Of a stretch of DNA of 64,000 nt, positions 35,137 through 44,372 are shown one piece after another; position 1 is the stretch's first letter; every line of letters starts with the position of its first letter. The position numbers and the translations under genes were made by a program. The notes beneath the pieces are model-generated. The model saw only the letters and a list, made by a program, of their open reading frames with translations, was not told the DNA's origin and did no database searches. Source of the stretch: Planctomycetes bacterium UBA2386 (GTDB lineage Bacteria > Planctomycetota > UBA1135 > UBA2386); assembly GCA_002343845.1 (NCBI GenBank), contig DDSQ01000038.1:23924-87923 (forward strand), read 5' to 3'.

Positions 35137-36439
35137 AGCAGTTCCCTCCGCTTCACCTGCAGGTAGCGCTGGATCAGTGCCGCGTCGAGCGACGCCACAT
35201 CGGTGTCGAGCACCTGGGAGCCGGCGGCGCGGATGCGTTCGAGCACCAGCAGGCGATCGCGCCGGATCTCCTCGGCCACCACCGCGCGATGCAGGTCGTC
35301 GACGTCGTGCAGGTTGCGCGCCGCCGCCGCCGCCGGCAACGGGTCGCGCATCGCCACGAACAGCAGCACGTGCTTCTGCGCCAACCAGCTGACGTTGCGC
35401 AGCATCAGCTCGGCGGTGATGGCGTCGACGAAGTCGGTGAACAGCACCACCAGCGTGCGACGACGCAACTGCCGCAGCAGTTCGGTCATCGCCAACGTGA
35501 AGTTCGTCTCCTCGTTCGAATAGTCGAGCGACGTCAGCCGTTCCTGCATGGCCGCCAGCGCGTGCACGCCGGCCTGCGGCAACAGCACCGGGCTCGGCTT
35601 GGCGGCGAACGGAAACAGTCCGACGCGGTCGCCGGTCCGCAGGCAGACGAAGGCGAGTTGCAGCGCGGCGAGGATCGCGTGGTCGAGCCGCGGCATGCCG
35701 CGCAGCGGTTCGCCCATGAGGCGCCCGCTGTCGATGCAGACCATTACCGGATGATCGCGCTCGGCGCGGAACTCGCGGCAGAGCACCTGGCGATGGCGCG
35801 CCGTCGCCTTCCAGTCGATGGCGCGGCGGTCCATGCCGGCGACGAATTCGCGCAACGACTCGAAGTCGCTGCCGTCGCCGACGTACTTCTCGACCTTGAG
35901 ACCGGTGGTGAACTCGCGGTTGTCGATCATCCGGGCGGCGCGCGCCCGCACCGCGCGAACGTTGGCGATCACCCGCACCGGTACGTGCAGCGGCTGCACG
36001 ATCTCCCGCCACAGCCAGCCCAGCGGCCCGGTCCACCGCGCGTGCACGCGCATCACGGTCAGCGTCCCGCGTCGATGCGGGCGCAGCGGCAGCTCCGCCG
36101 TCGCCGGTGCGTCGGGCGCAACGAACAAGTTCGCGTCCGGCAGCGGGGCGGCGTCGCCGGCGAGTTCGACCACGACTTCGACGTGCACGCGGCGCGACGA
36201 GGTCACGACCACCTCGACCGACGCCGCATCCCCGAAGTGCACGAGATCCGGCGGCGTCACGTCGATCCGCATCTCGCGCCGGGTCGGGGTCACCGCCAGC
36301 TCGACGGCCAGCAGCAACCCGATCACGACGAGGCAGCCGGACCAGGCCAGCCACGCCGCCGGCAGTTCGGTGATCGTCGGCAGCGCCGCGACCGCGAGGC
36401 CGGCGCCGAACACCGCAGCGAATCGGCCGGTCGGCCGCA

Positions 36440-36440
<1 letters not shown>
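35133..36440 (-). CDS. DUF58 protein with VWA-like domain
   Basis: 435 residues. Two N-terminal membrane helices (about 8-28 and 30-50) are followed by an Ig-like section. The DUF58 signature FESLREFVAGMDRRAIDWKAT is near residues 205-225. A von Willebrand A-like fold then starts PVMVCIDSGR, a degenerate MIDAS site compared with D-x-S-x-S. DUF58 proteins are the usual partner of MoxR ATPases. Its start overlaps the moxR stop by one base (TGATG). Confidence 0.9.
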
Positions 36441-37367
<927 letters not shown>

Positions 37368-37390
<23 letters not shown>

Positions 37391-38591
37391 GCAACAGGTC
37401 CTCGGTCAGATGGCGGATGGCACGGGCGGTCGTCACGGCTTCGACAGGCCGCATCGCCGCCGCGTCGCGGGTGAGCAGTGCCGTGAGTCGGGCGCCGTCG
37501 GCGGCCGGCATGCGCGCCAGAACGAACGCGCGTACGGCCGAGTCGTCGAGCCCGCGCGGAGCCTGCAGCGCTTCGGCCACGCTGCGCAGCCGTTGGCGTC
37601 CGTAGCGGCGCAGTGACGGTCCGGGCGGGCCGGCGACGCGCAGCAGCGCGGCGATGTTGTCGAGCAGGAACGCCTTGCCGGCTCCGATCGCCGCCGCCGC
37701 TGGCTGCAGTGGGCCGAAACGCCCGGCGGCGATCCACGCCATCACTGCGAGCAGCAGCAGCAGGTGCACGGTGACCAGCACGAACGGGAAGCGGCCGGCG
37801 GCGTGCCAGATGCTCGGCGACAAGCCGTGTCCGTGCAGCGTTTCGTCGAACACGACCGCACCTTCTCCCTTCAGCGCCGCGACCATCGCCAGCACCAGGG
37901 CCGGATTGTCGCCGCGGTGGAGTCCGTGGTTGGCGATCAGGTCGGGATCGGCCAGCACGTGCACGCCGTCCCAGGTGCCGAGCAGCACGCCGTGTTCGCA
38001 CGTGATGATCGGCTCAAGGTCGGCATGGGACCGCAGCAGTTGCACGGGGTCGCGCAGCGTCGGCGTCGGCCAGCCGTCGGGCACGCTCCACGCCGCTGCG
38101 CGTGGGTGCCGCACGATGCCGGGCAGCCCGGACTCGGTCCACGCGCCGATGTGTTCGCCGACGTCGTCGACGTCGCTCGGTTCGAGCAGACCGACACTCT
38201 CGACCCACGACGGCTGTTCGGGGTCGGGTTCGCCGATGCGCTTGGGCAGCACCACCAGCGTCGCCGGTGCCTGCGCCACGTGCGCGCGAAAGCGCAGGTC
38301 GTCGGTGGCGTCGATCTCGCGCGGCTCGGCGACCACCAGCAGGCCGCACGGGCCGAGGCCGCGCACCACGCGCGCCTGCATGACGACTTCGCCGTTCGCG
38401 CGCAGCCACTGCAACCAGCCCAGGTGGCCGAGCGAGGAACGGCTGTAGCCGTCGGCGCCACAGGTCGGCGTCGACGGGTCGCTGCCCGGCGACACCAGCA
38501 ACGCCAAGGCGGCGAGCAACGACAGCGCGGTCACGATGCCGTAGACGCGGGTCCATCGCGACGCGAACGGCGTCACTGCGGGGGGCGGCAT
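37368..38591 (-). CDS. DUF4350-containing membrane protein
   Basis: 407 residues. TM1 is at about 17-35, a soluble ThuA/GATase-like DUF4350 domain covers about 70-250 ([36 protein letters not shown]), and TM2 lies near 275-295. A helical tail of about 110 residues follows. This is the canonical member of MoxR clusters that lies between DUF4129 and moxR. Overlaps on both sides confirm a single operon. Confidence 0.78.
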
Positions 38592-39274
38592 GCGACCTCC
38601 CAGTGTTGGTAGCAGGTACGGGCGTGTTCGTAGCCGTCGCGATCGGCCGCCTCACCGCCGAAGTGCACGCGTTCGACCGCGACGACCAAGGCGGCCAGCG
38701 GGTCGGCGGGCATGCCGGCCCGTGCGCGCCGCAGCCCTTCGCGCGCCGTGGCGTGCGGGGGCAGGACGTTGCCGCGCGAGGTCCACGCCGCGAACGCACG
38801 CGCCAGCAGCGCGTGCACGGCGCCGTGGTAGTCGCCCGCAGCGGCGAGCCGTTCGTGGTCGGGCAAGGCGATCGCAGGCTCGGGGACGCCGTCCGCCGCG
38901 CGCCGGCCGGCGACCTTCGGCTCGCGTGGCGGCGGGGTTTCCCCAGCGGTGCGCGCCCGGAGGATCGCCGCCAGCAGCAACGCCCCTGCGACCGCGACGC
39001 CGACCCACAGCGCAACCGGTCCCATCGATGCGAGTCCGCAGGGCACGAGGTGCCATGCCTGGCTGCGGTGCGTTCGTTCGCGCGGGCCGGAGCGGGCGCC
39101 GTAGCGGCGGCCCAAGGGGCTGGCGCTGCCGTGCCGGTCGCCGTCGTCCCCGGGCAAGGCCATCTGCACGTCGGCATCGCGCAGCACGCTCCGCGCCCGT
39201 TCGCCGACGTCGGTCTGCGCCGTCCCCGCGAGGCACAAGGCGAGGCTCAGCAGGGCGCCCCGCAGTTGCACCAT
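38573..39274 (-). CDS. DUF4129-like signal-peptide protein, first gene of the MoxR operon
   Basis: 233 residues. A signal peptide covers 1-19, a short extracytoplasmic linker follows, and a membrane helix lies around 83-103 (GPVALWVGVAVAGALLLAAIL). The C-terminal cytoplasmic part AGDYHGAVHALLARAFAAW matches the DUF4129 domain found C-terminal to some transglutaminases and in MoxR clusters. The promoter is proposed just upstream, the ATG being only six bases from the -10 box. Confidence 0.7.
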   Translation of the reverse strand: MVQLRGALLSLALCLAGTAQTDVGERARSVLRDADVQMALPGDDGDRHGSASPLGRRYGARSGPRERTHRSQAWHLVPCGLASMGPVALWVGVAVAGALLLAAILRARTAGETPPPREPKVAGRRAADGVPEPAIALPDHERLAAAGDYHGAVHALLARAFAAWTSRGNVLPPHATAREGLRRARAGMPADPLAALVVAVERVHFGGEAADRDGYEHARTCYQHWEVACRPPQ

Positions 39275-39280
39275 GGCGGC

Positions 39281-39308
39281 ACGCTAACGCCCTCGGAGGA
39301 CGTTGCAA
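39281..39308 (-). promoter_or_regulatory. candidate promoter for the MoxR operon, leaderless start
   Basis: On the minus strand TTGCAA (39303-39308) and TAGCGT (39281-39286) are separated by 16 bases. The DUF4129 ATG lies six bases beyond TAGCGT. The boxes fit a sigma-70-type promoter; this is inferred from sequence only. Confidence 0.4.
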
Positions 39309-39321
39309 TCGGGGACAGTGG

Positions 39322-39349
39322 TTGCGGTCATTGCCTCGATTGCTAGAAC
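39322..39349 (+). promoter_or_regulatory. candidate divergent promoter with overlapping inverted repeat
   Basis: TTGCGG (39322-39327), 16 bases, then TAGAAC (39344-39349) preceded by TG, an extended -10 pattern. An inverted repeat GCAATCG/CGATTGC (39305-39311 and 39337-39343) surrounds the -35 and spacer and could bind a regulator. The first base of the promoter pair with the minus-strand operon makes a compact divergent control region. Confidence 0.4.
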
Positions 39350-39392
39350 GACAGGCCACGTTTGCCCTCGTCGGCTGGAGAGCCCTCGCCCC

Positions 39393-40103
39393 ATGACCTC
39401 TGCCTATCGCTTGCCGGTTGGCGGCCTCGTCGCCAAGTCCCTCGGTATCTACTTCGGCAATCTGCTGCCGTTCACGCTGCTGGCCGTGCTGGTCTATGCG
39501 CCGTGGATCGCTGTGCGGTTCGCGTTCGAATCCTCACCGACCCAGGCCCTGCTGTGGTCGGGAACGATCCTGCAGCAACTGGGCGGCCAGGTGTTGGCAG
39601 GGGCCCTGACCTACGGCGTCGTGCAGAAGCTGCGGGGGCAACCGGCAGCGATCGGCGACGTCGTCGTCGTCGGCGTGCGGTCGTTCCTGCGCGTCTTGCT
39701 GGTCGGCATCGTCTACGGCCTGCTGGTCGGCTGCGGCACGCTGCTGCTGATCGTGCCCGGCATGATCCTGCTGACGGTCTACTACGTGGCACTGCCGGCG
39801 GCCGTGCTCGAGAGCAAGGGCGTCGGCGGCGCGATGCAGCGCAGCAGTGGCCTGACCCGCGGCAACCGCTGGCCGATCTTCGGCGCGGTCGTGCTGTTCA
39901 CCATCGTCATGATCGGGGTCGGGATGCTGCTCGGACTGGCGACGGTCACGACGACCGACGAGGTGCCGCCGATGTGGCTCGAAGTGGCGTTCACCGTGTT
40001 GCTGGCGCCGTTCGGGGCGACCATGCCGGCGGTGTGCTACTTCATGCTGCGCACCGGCAAGGAGAACACGGACTCGCAGCAGATCGCGGCGGTCTTCGAC
40101 TGA
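39393..40103 (+). CDS. polytopic membrane protein (YciC/GDPD-membrane-domain-like)
   Basis: 236 residues with about five to six hydrophobic helices. The layout, with a glycine/proline-rich loop GTLLLIVPGMILLTVYYVALPAAVLES and later SSGLTRGNRW, matches the integral membrane domain near glycerophosphodiester phosphodiesterases and the YciC group. The motif just after it, around SxxLTxGxxW, is typical. No enzyme domain is present. Function is unknown. Confidence 0.7.
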   Translation: MTSAYRLPVGGLVAKSLGIYFGNLLPFTLLAVLVYAPWIAVRFAFESSPTQALLWSGTILQQLGGQVLAGALTYGVVQKLRGQPAAIGDVVVVGVRSFLRVLLVGIVYGLLVGCGTLLLIVPGMILLTVYYVALPAAVLESKGVGGAMQRSSGLTRGNRWPIFGAVVLFTIVMIGVGMLLGLATVTTTDEVPPMWLEVAFTVLLAPFGATMPAVCYFMLRTGKENTDSQQIAAVFD

Positions 40104-40171
40104 AGCGGGTTTGCGGCGGCCGAGGCCAGGCGTGAAAACGGCCGGCCGCTCGGCATCATCTCTGCCCCGAA

Positions 40172-41347
40172 ATGGCCGAAACCGCGGATCTGGTCGTCGT
40201 CGGCGGCGGCATCGTCGGCTGCGCCGTCGTGCAGCACTGCGCGCGGCTGCTGCCGGCGGAAACGCGCATCGTGCTGCTCGACCGTGGCCCGATCGCCGGC
40301 GCCACGTCGGCCTCCTGCATGGGCCACCTGATGGTGACGCCCGACGACGCGCAGGAGTACACGTTCTCGGCGACGAGCCTGCGGCTGTGGCGCGAGCTGG
40401 CCGAACGGCAAGGCGGCTTCGACTACAACCCGACCGGCGCGCTCTACCTCGCCGACGGCGACGGCGACGTCGAGCTGTTCGAAGTGCTGCGTCGCCAGTT
40501 CGCGGACCACGGCGATCGCGCGGACGTGCTCGACCAGAAGCAGCTGCGCGAACTCGAGCCGGGGCTCGCGCACGACCTGCCTGGTGCTCTGTTCTATCCC
40601 GGCGACGGCGTCGTGCTGCCGATGCTCGCGTGCGGCGCGATGCTGCGCGAGGCGAAGCGGCACAACCGCAACGTCGTGGTGCGGCCGTTCAGCGCGGTGC
40701 ATGGCGTGCGCACCGCCGGCGGCCGCGTCGCCGGCGTCGACACCGCGGCCGGGCCGATCGACGCGCCGATCGTCGTGAACTGCTCGGGCGTATGGGCACC
40801 CGAGATCGCGCGTCTCGCGGGCCTGCCGGGGCTGCCGATCCACCCGCGCGCCGGCAACCTCGCGATCACCGGCCATCACGTCACGCCGATCCGCACGCAG
40901 TTGCTCGAGATCGCCTACATCCGCTTCGCGCACGGCGCCGCCAAGGTCGATCCGACGCGCACCGACGATGCCGGCGGCCACGCGGTGAACATGCAGCCGC
41001 AGACCAACGGCGGTTGTCTGGTCGGCAGCACGCGGCAGTTCCGCGGCATGGACCGCACGCTGAACCGCGAACTGCTGCACCGGTCGTTGGCCCGCGCGCG
41101 GCGTTACGCGCCCGGCCTCGGCGAGGCGCCGATCGTGCGCACCTGGGTCGGACTGCGGCCGTACTCCATCGACCAGCATCCGCTGATCGGGCCGTGGCCG
41201 TCGCTGCCGGGCTTCTGGATCGCCGCCGGTCACGAAGGTCTCGGCATCTCGCTCGCGCCGGTCACCGGGCTGTTGCTGGCACAGCAGATCGCCGGCGTGC
41301 CGACCGAACTCGACGCGACGCCGTACCGGCCAGGGAGGTTCTCGTGA
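40172..41347 (+). CDS. FAD-dependent amino-acid oxidase/dehydrogenase, HcnC/OoxB/DadA-like subunit
   Basis: 391 residues. The Rossmann start LVVVGGGIVGCAVVQ (about 7-21) binds FAD. The C-terminal VGLRPYSIDQHPLIGP and GFWIAAGHEGLGISLAPVTG form the GR2-type oxidase motif. Gene order with a 2Fe-2S protein and a second flavoprotein matches HcnABC, octopine/nopaline oxidase and D-hydroxyproline dehydrogenase (LhpBEF). It would oxidise the amine substrate. The actual substrate is not determinable; the adjacent genes give no catabolic pathway. Confidence 0.85.
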   Translation: MAETADLVVVGGGIVGCAVVQHCARLLPAETRIVLLDRGPIAGATSASCMGHLMVTPDDAQEYTFSATSLRLWRELAERQGGFDYNPTGALYLADGDGDVELFEVLRRQFADHGDRADVLDQKQLRELEPGLAHDLPGALFYPGDGVVLPMLACGAMLREAKRHNRNVVVRPFSAVHGVRTAGGRVAGVDTAAGPIDAPIVVNCSGVWAPEIARLAGLPGLPIHPRAGNLAITGHHVTPIRTQLLEIAYIRFAHGAAKVDPTRTDDAGGHAVNMQPQTNGGCLVGSTRQFRGMDRTLNRELLHRSLARARRYAPGLGEAPIVRTWVGLRPYSIDQHPLIGPWPSLPGFWIAAGHEGLGISLAPVTGLLLAQQIAGVPTELDATPYRPGRFS

Positions 41348-41631
41348 GCAACGACGCGCGCGTTCCCGGCACCGGCGATCGGCCGGTGGTGGAGTTCACG
41401 TTCGCAGGCCGCACCGTGAGTGCGTTCGCCGGCGACACGATCGCGATGGCGCTGTGGGCCGCGGGCGAGCGCGCGCTGCGCGCGAGCAGTGCCGCCGGCG
41501 CGCCGCGCGGGGTGCTGTGCAACATGGGGATCTGCTACGAGTGCCTCGTCGTCGTCGAAGGCAAGACGGTGCGTGCCTGCACGACGATCGTCGAGCCCGG
41601 CATGAACGTGCAGCGCGGAGGCAAGCCGTGA
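41344..41631 (+). CDS. small 2Fe-2S subunit (HcnA-like)
   Basis: 95 residues, GTG 41344 overlapping the previous stop. The four cysteines of the plant-ferredoxin/HcnA type appear in CNMGICYECLV and further in VRACTTI. It passes electrons between the FAD subunits. Starts and stops are GTGA-coupled on both sides. Confidence 0.88.
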   Translation: MSNDARVPGTGDRPVVEFTFAGRTVSAFAGDTIAMALWAAGERALRASSAAGAPRGVLCNMGICYECLVVVEGKTVRACTTIVEPGMNVQRGGKP

Positions 41632-43007
41632 GCGAACGCGTGCTCACTGCCGACGTCGGCATCGTCGGCGCCGGCCCGGCCGGCATGGCGGCGGCCAACG
41701 TCTGTGCCCTGGCCGGGCTCTCCGTCGTCGTGCTCGACGAAGGACACCGCGCGGGCGGCCAGATCTTCCGTCAGCTGCCGCCGGGCGCATCAGGCACGGC
41801 GATCGCCGAACCGCCGAGCCATCACCACGGCCACGAGCTGCTCACGACGTTCTCGCACAGCCAGGTCGCGCTGCGCAGCGGGGCCACGGTGTGGGACGCC
41901 AAACCGGGGCGGCTCTGGTTCGAACAGGACGGCGCGTCGTGGCTGCTGCGCTGCGAACGCATCGTGCTGGCGCCCGGTGCCTACGACCGCTGCATCCCGT
42001 TCCCCGGCTGGACGCTGCCCGGCGTGCTGACCGCCGGTGCGCTGCAAGTGATGGTGCGGGGCTTTGGCGTGGTGCCCGGCAAGCGCGCACTCGTCGCTGG
42101 CTCGGGGCCGCTGCTGCTGCCGACGGTCACCGCGCTGCTGAGTGCCGGGGTCGAAGTCGTCGGCGCGGTCGAGGCGAGCTCGCGCTGGCGCGCTCTGCGC
42201 GCGCTGCCCGGCGTGCTCGGCAACGGCGCCCGCCTGCGCGAAGCGTTCTGGTACGCGCGGCAACTGCTGCGCGCTGGCGTGAAGCTGCAGTGGGGGTGGA
42301 CGATCGTGCGCTGCGAAGGCGACGGCCGGGTGCAGCGCGCGACGATCGCGCGGGTCGACGGCGAGGGGCGGCCGCGCCCGGGCAGCGAACGCACGCTCGA
42401 GGTCGACGTGGTCGGCGCGGGCTTCGGGCTCGTGCCCTCGATCGAACTCGGGCTGCACCTCGGCTGCACTTCGCGGTGGAACGCCGCGCGCGGTGGACAT
42501 TGCCTCGTCGTCGATCGCGAACAACGAACGTCCGTCGCCGGCGTGTGGGCCGCGGGCGAAGCGTGCGGCATCGGCGGCGCGGAAGTCGCGGCGGCCGAAG
42601 GGAAAGTCGCCGGCCATGCGGTGGTCGCTTCGGCGCGCGGTGGGCACGTGCCGCTGCTGGCCTTGGCGAAGGCGGCGCGCGAACGGCGTTCGTCGGACGC
42701 GATGCTCGGTGCGTTCGCCCCGCTGCCCGGGCTGCACGAACTGGCGCGCCCCGACACGATTGTGTGCCGCTGCGAGGACGTGACGCTGGCGGTGGCGCAG
42801 CAGGCAGCAGCACTGCACGGGCCGTCGGCGCGCGCGATCAAGGTCGGCTGCCGCGCGGGGATGGGGCCGTGCCAGGCGCGCATCTGCGGGCCGTCGCTGC
42901 AGGCGCTGGCGAGTAGGGACGGGGCGCGGGCCATGGATGTGCCGGTCGTGCAGGTGCCGCTGAAGGCGGTGCGCGCGAGCACGATCCTGGAGGCGCCGGC
43001 GGGGTAG
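41628..43007 (+). CDS. NAD(P)/FAD oxidoreductase with C-terminal 2Fe-2S domain (HcnB-like)
   Basis: 459 residues. The FAD motif is VGIVGAGPAGMAAANVC (about 10-26), a second nucleotide fold covers about 140-190 (KRALVAGSGPLLLP), and the C-terminal domain has Cys in CRCEDV and KVGCRAGMGPCQARIC, which chelate an iron-sulfur cluster. Starting GTG 41628 is coupled by GTGA. Together the three genes encode a heterotrimeric dehydrogenase. Confidence 0.88.
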   Translation: MSERVLTADVGIVGAGPAGMAAANVCALAGLSVVVLDEGHRAGGQIFRQLPPGASGTAIAEPPSHHHGHELLTTFSHSQVALRSGATVWDAKPGRLWFEQDGASWLLRCERIVLAPGAYDRCIPFPGWTLPGVLTAGALQVMVRGFGVVPGKRALVAGSGPLLLPTVTALLSAGVEVVGAVEASSRWRALRALPGVLGNGARLREAFWYARQLLRAGVKLQWGWTIVRCEGDGRVQRATIARVDGEGRPRPGSERTLEVDVVGAGFGLVPSIELGLHLGCTSRWNAARGGHCLVVDREQRTSVAGVWAAGEACGIGGAEVAAAEGKVAGHAVVASARGGHVPLLALAKAARERRSSDAMLGAFAPLPGLHELARPDTIVCRCEDVTLAVAQQAAALHGPSARAIKVGCRAGMGPCQARICGPSLQALASRDGARAMDVPVVQVPLKAVRASTILEAPAG

Positions 43008-43076
43008 GGGGGCGTCGGCGGATGCACGCCGGTATGGTGGGGTGCACGCATCCTCCAATCCGGACACCGATCCGCC

Positions 43077-43466
43077 GTGAGTCAGAGACCTGAGGTCGGT
43101 TGTGAGGCAGCGATTCGCGAGTTCGTCAGCCAGAACCGATCAGCCCAGACCGGTCTGCTCGTGGAGTATGGGTGGTCGGTGCCAAGTGCTGACCTCAGGG
43201 CGAATCAGCTATCGCTGCACCTGCGGTTTCTCAGCGGGCGTTCGTACTGCTGCTTCGAGCCCGTCTGCCACATTGGACTGTCCGAACGACGATCCTGGGT
43301 GAAGCTGCGAGATCTGCTCGCCAAGCACGGTGTCGCGCTGAAGGCGTCCAACGCAACGATCGACATCGTATTGGTCGTCGAGCCGGGTGCTGTTTCGGAG
43401 TCCTCAGGGCCAGAGCAAGTTGGGTACTCTGCCTCGGAGCAGTGGCTGGAACGCGAAGCATCGTGA
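43077..43466 (+). CDS. orphan hypothetical protein in a lower-GC patch
   Basis: 129 residues from GTG 43077. No family recognised. The pattern SLHLRFLSGRSYCCFEPVCHIGL, then WVKLRDLLAKHGV and IDIVLVVEPG, suggests a small alpha/beta fold. Its size and shape recall immunity-type proteins, but this is speculation. By eye G+C is about 60-65%, compared with about 70-72% in neighbours, and wobble positions are more mixed. This suggests recent transfer. Confidence 0.45.
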   Translation: MSQRPEVGCEAAIREFVSQNRSAQTGLLVEYGWSVPSADLRANQLSLHLRFLSGRSYCCFEPVCHIGLSERRSWVKLRDLLAKHGVALKASNATIDIVLVVEPGAVSESSGPEQVGYSASEQWLEREAS

Positions 43467-43593
43467 GCCACCGATCGCCGAGGCGTGCCCTGCGAGGCTG
43501 CGCCGATACTCTCCGACCTCCCATGGCATGCTCGGTGGTGGCAACCGACTCTGGGTCGTGTCCAGATGCGCGGAGAGACAGGAAGCCAAGCGA

Positions 43594-43926
43594 ATGACAC
43601 CCGATCACGCTGTCTGTTCCCATGGGGGCACAAACTCCCCGCTCATCCAGAGCATCTCGAAGGCTCTGCACGCGTCGAGCCCAGGATCGGGAGTGAGGGT
43701 CAGCATTGAGCGGTCTGCCGCTTGGATTTCGTTGCGTGACGGCAGCGGACGAATCTGGGCGAAGGGTCTCTGCTGGAACATCATCGATGGCGTCGGGCGA
43801 GACGTCACACAGCCTGCGCTGGTGCTCGTGCATGGCGATCTCAAGCCAGAGTCGATCGAATCGGACCTGCGTGTGACGTTCCCGAGCATCCGAGTCGTAG
43901 TCGACAACGACATCGCATTTCAGTAG
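43594..43926 (+). CDS. orphan hypothetical protein, second gene of the lower-GC patch
   Basis: 110 residues from ATG 43594, preceded by an AGGAAG some eight bases upstream. No family recognised. A strand-rich tail VRVSIERSAAWISLRDGSG, then PALVLVHGDLKPESIE and SIRVVVDNDIAF, suggests a compact alpha/beta protein. A minus-strand frame overlaps but looks non-coding. Both this and the previous gene share the atypical composition. Confidence 0.45.
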   Translation: MTPDHAVCSHGGTNSPLIQSISKALHASSPGSGVRVSIERSAAWISLRDGSGRIWAKGLCWNIIDGVGRDVTQPALVLVHGDLKPESIESDLRVTFPSIRVVVDNDIAFQ

Positions 43927-44372
43927 GTGGAACCACGCGCTGGGTCGTCCACAACGTGGTGGTGATTCGCCACCGCGACTGAGCATCGCGCGATCAGCAC
44001 GGTCGTAGCCGGGCGGGAGGTTGCGTTCGTTCGCGTGCCCGTGTTGAACTTCGGCCGATCGCCGCCGAACTCCGGACCGTTCTTGATCCAGAATAGCGAC
44101 ATCGCCGGTCGCCGACGCATGCGCCACGTCCCGCGCCGATGACCTGGCTGCCGCGCTTCGCAACGCGAATGAGTTCGGGAGGCAGAGCATCCTGGGCGCG
44201 ACTGCACTTCGGCGCGATCGCAGCAGTTGATTCGAACGGCGAGCGACCCCTCGCTAGGACACTCCGAGAAGGACTGTCGTCAGCGGCGTAGCGCGCGTCG
44301 CCGGGAGGCTGCGGTCGCGCGATCCCGGGCTCGCCCTTGCGCGCGCCAACGCCGAAGCGCGACGATCGCGGC
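43927..44372. other. 446-base gene-free stretch at the end of the lower-GC patch
   Basis: No open frame with coding character was found on either strand, and no tRNA or terminator hairpin with a T tract. It may hold remnants of whatever brought the two orphan genes, or regulatory sequence for the protease fusion. A TTGATT (44227) and TAGGAC (44255) are present but 22 bases apart. Confidence 0.35.

Noticed and set aside
39526..39540. TTCGAATCC resembling a tRNA T-loop
   Set aside because: It lies within the coding sequence of the membrane protein and no acceptor or anticodon arms surround it.
43231..44190. 319-residue minus-strand frame across the lower-GC patch
   Set aside because: Sequence is R/S/H-rich and irregular, whereas the overlapping plus-strand genes have protein-like strand/helix patterns.
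44107..44320. Possible degraded gene remnants on the minus strand
   Set aside because: Short runs look protein-like in different frames but no family could be named, so no pseudogene is called.
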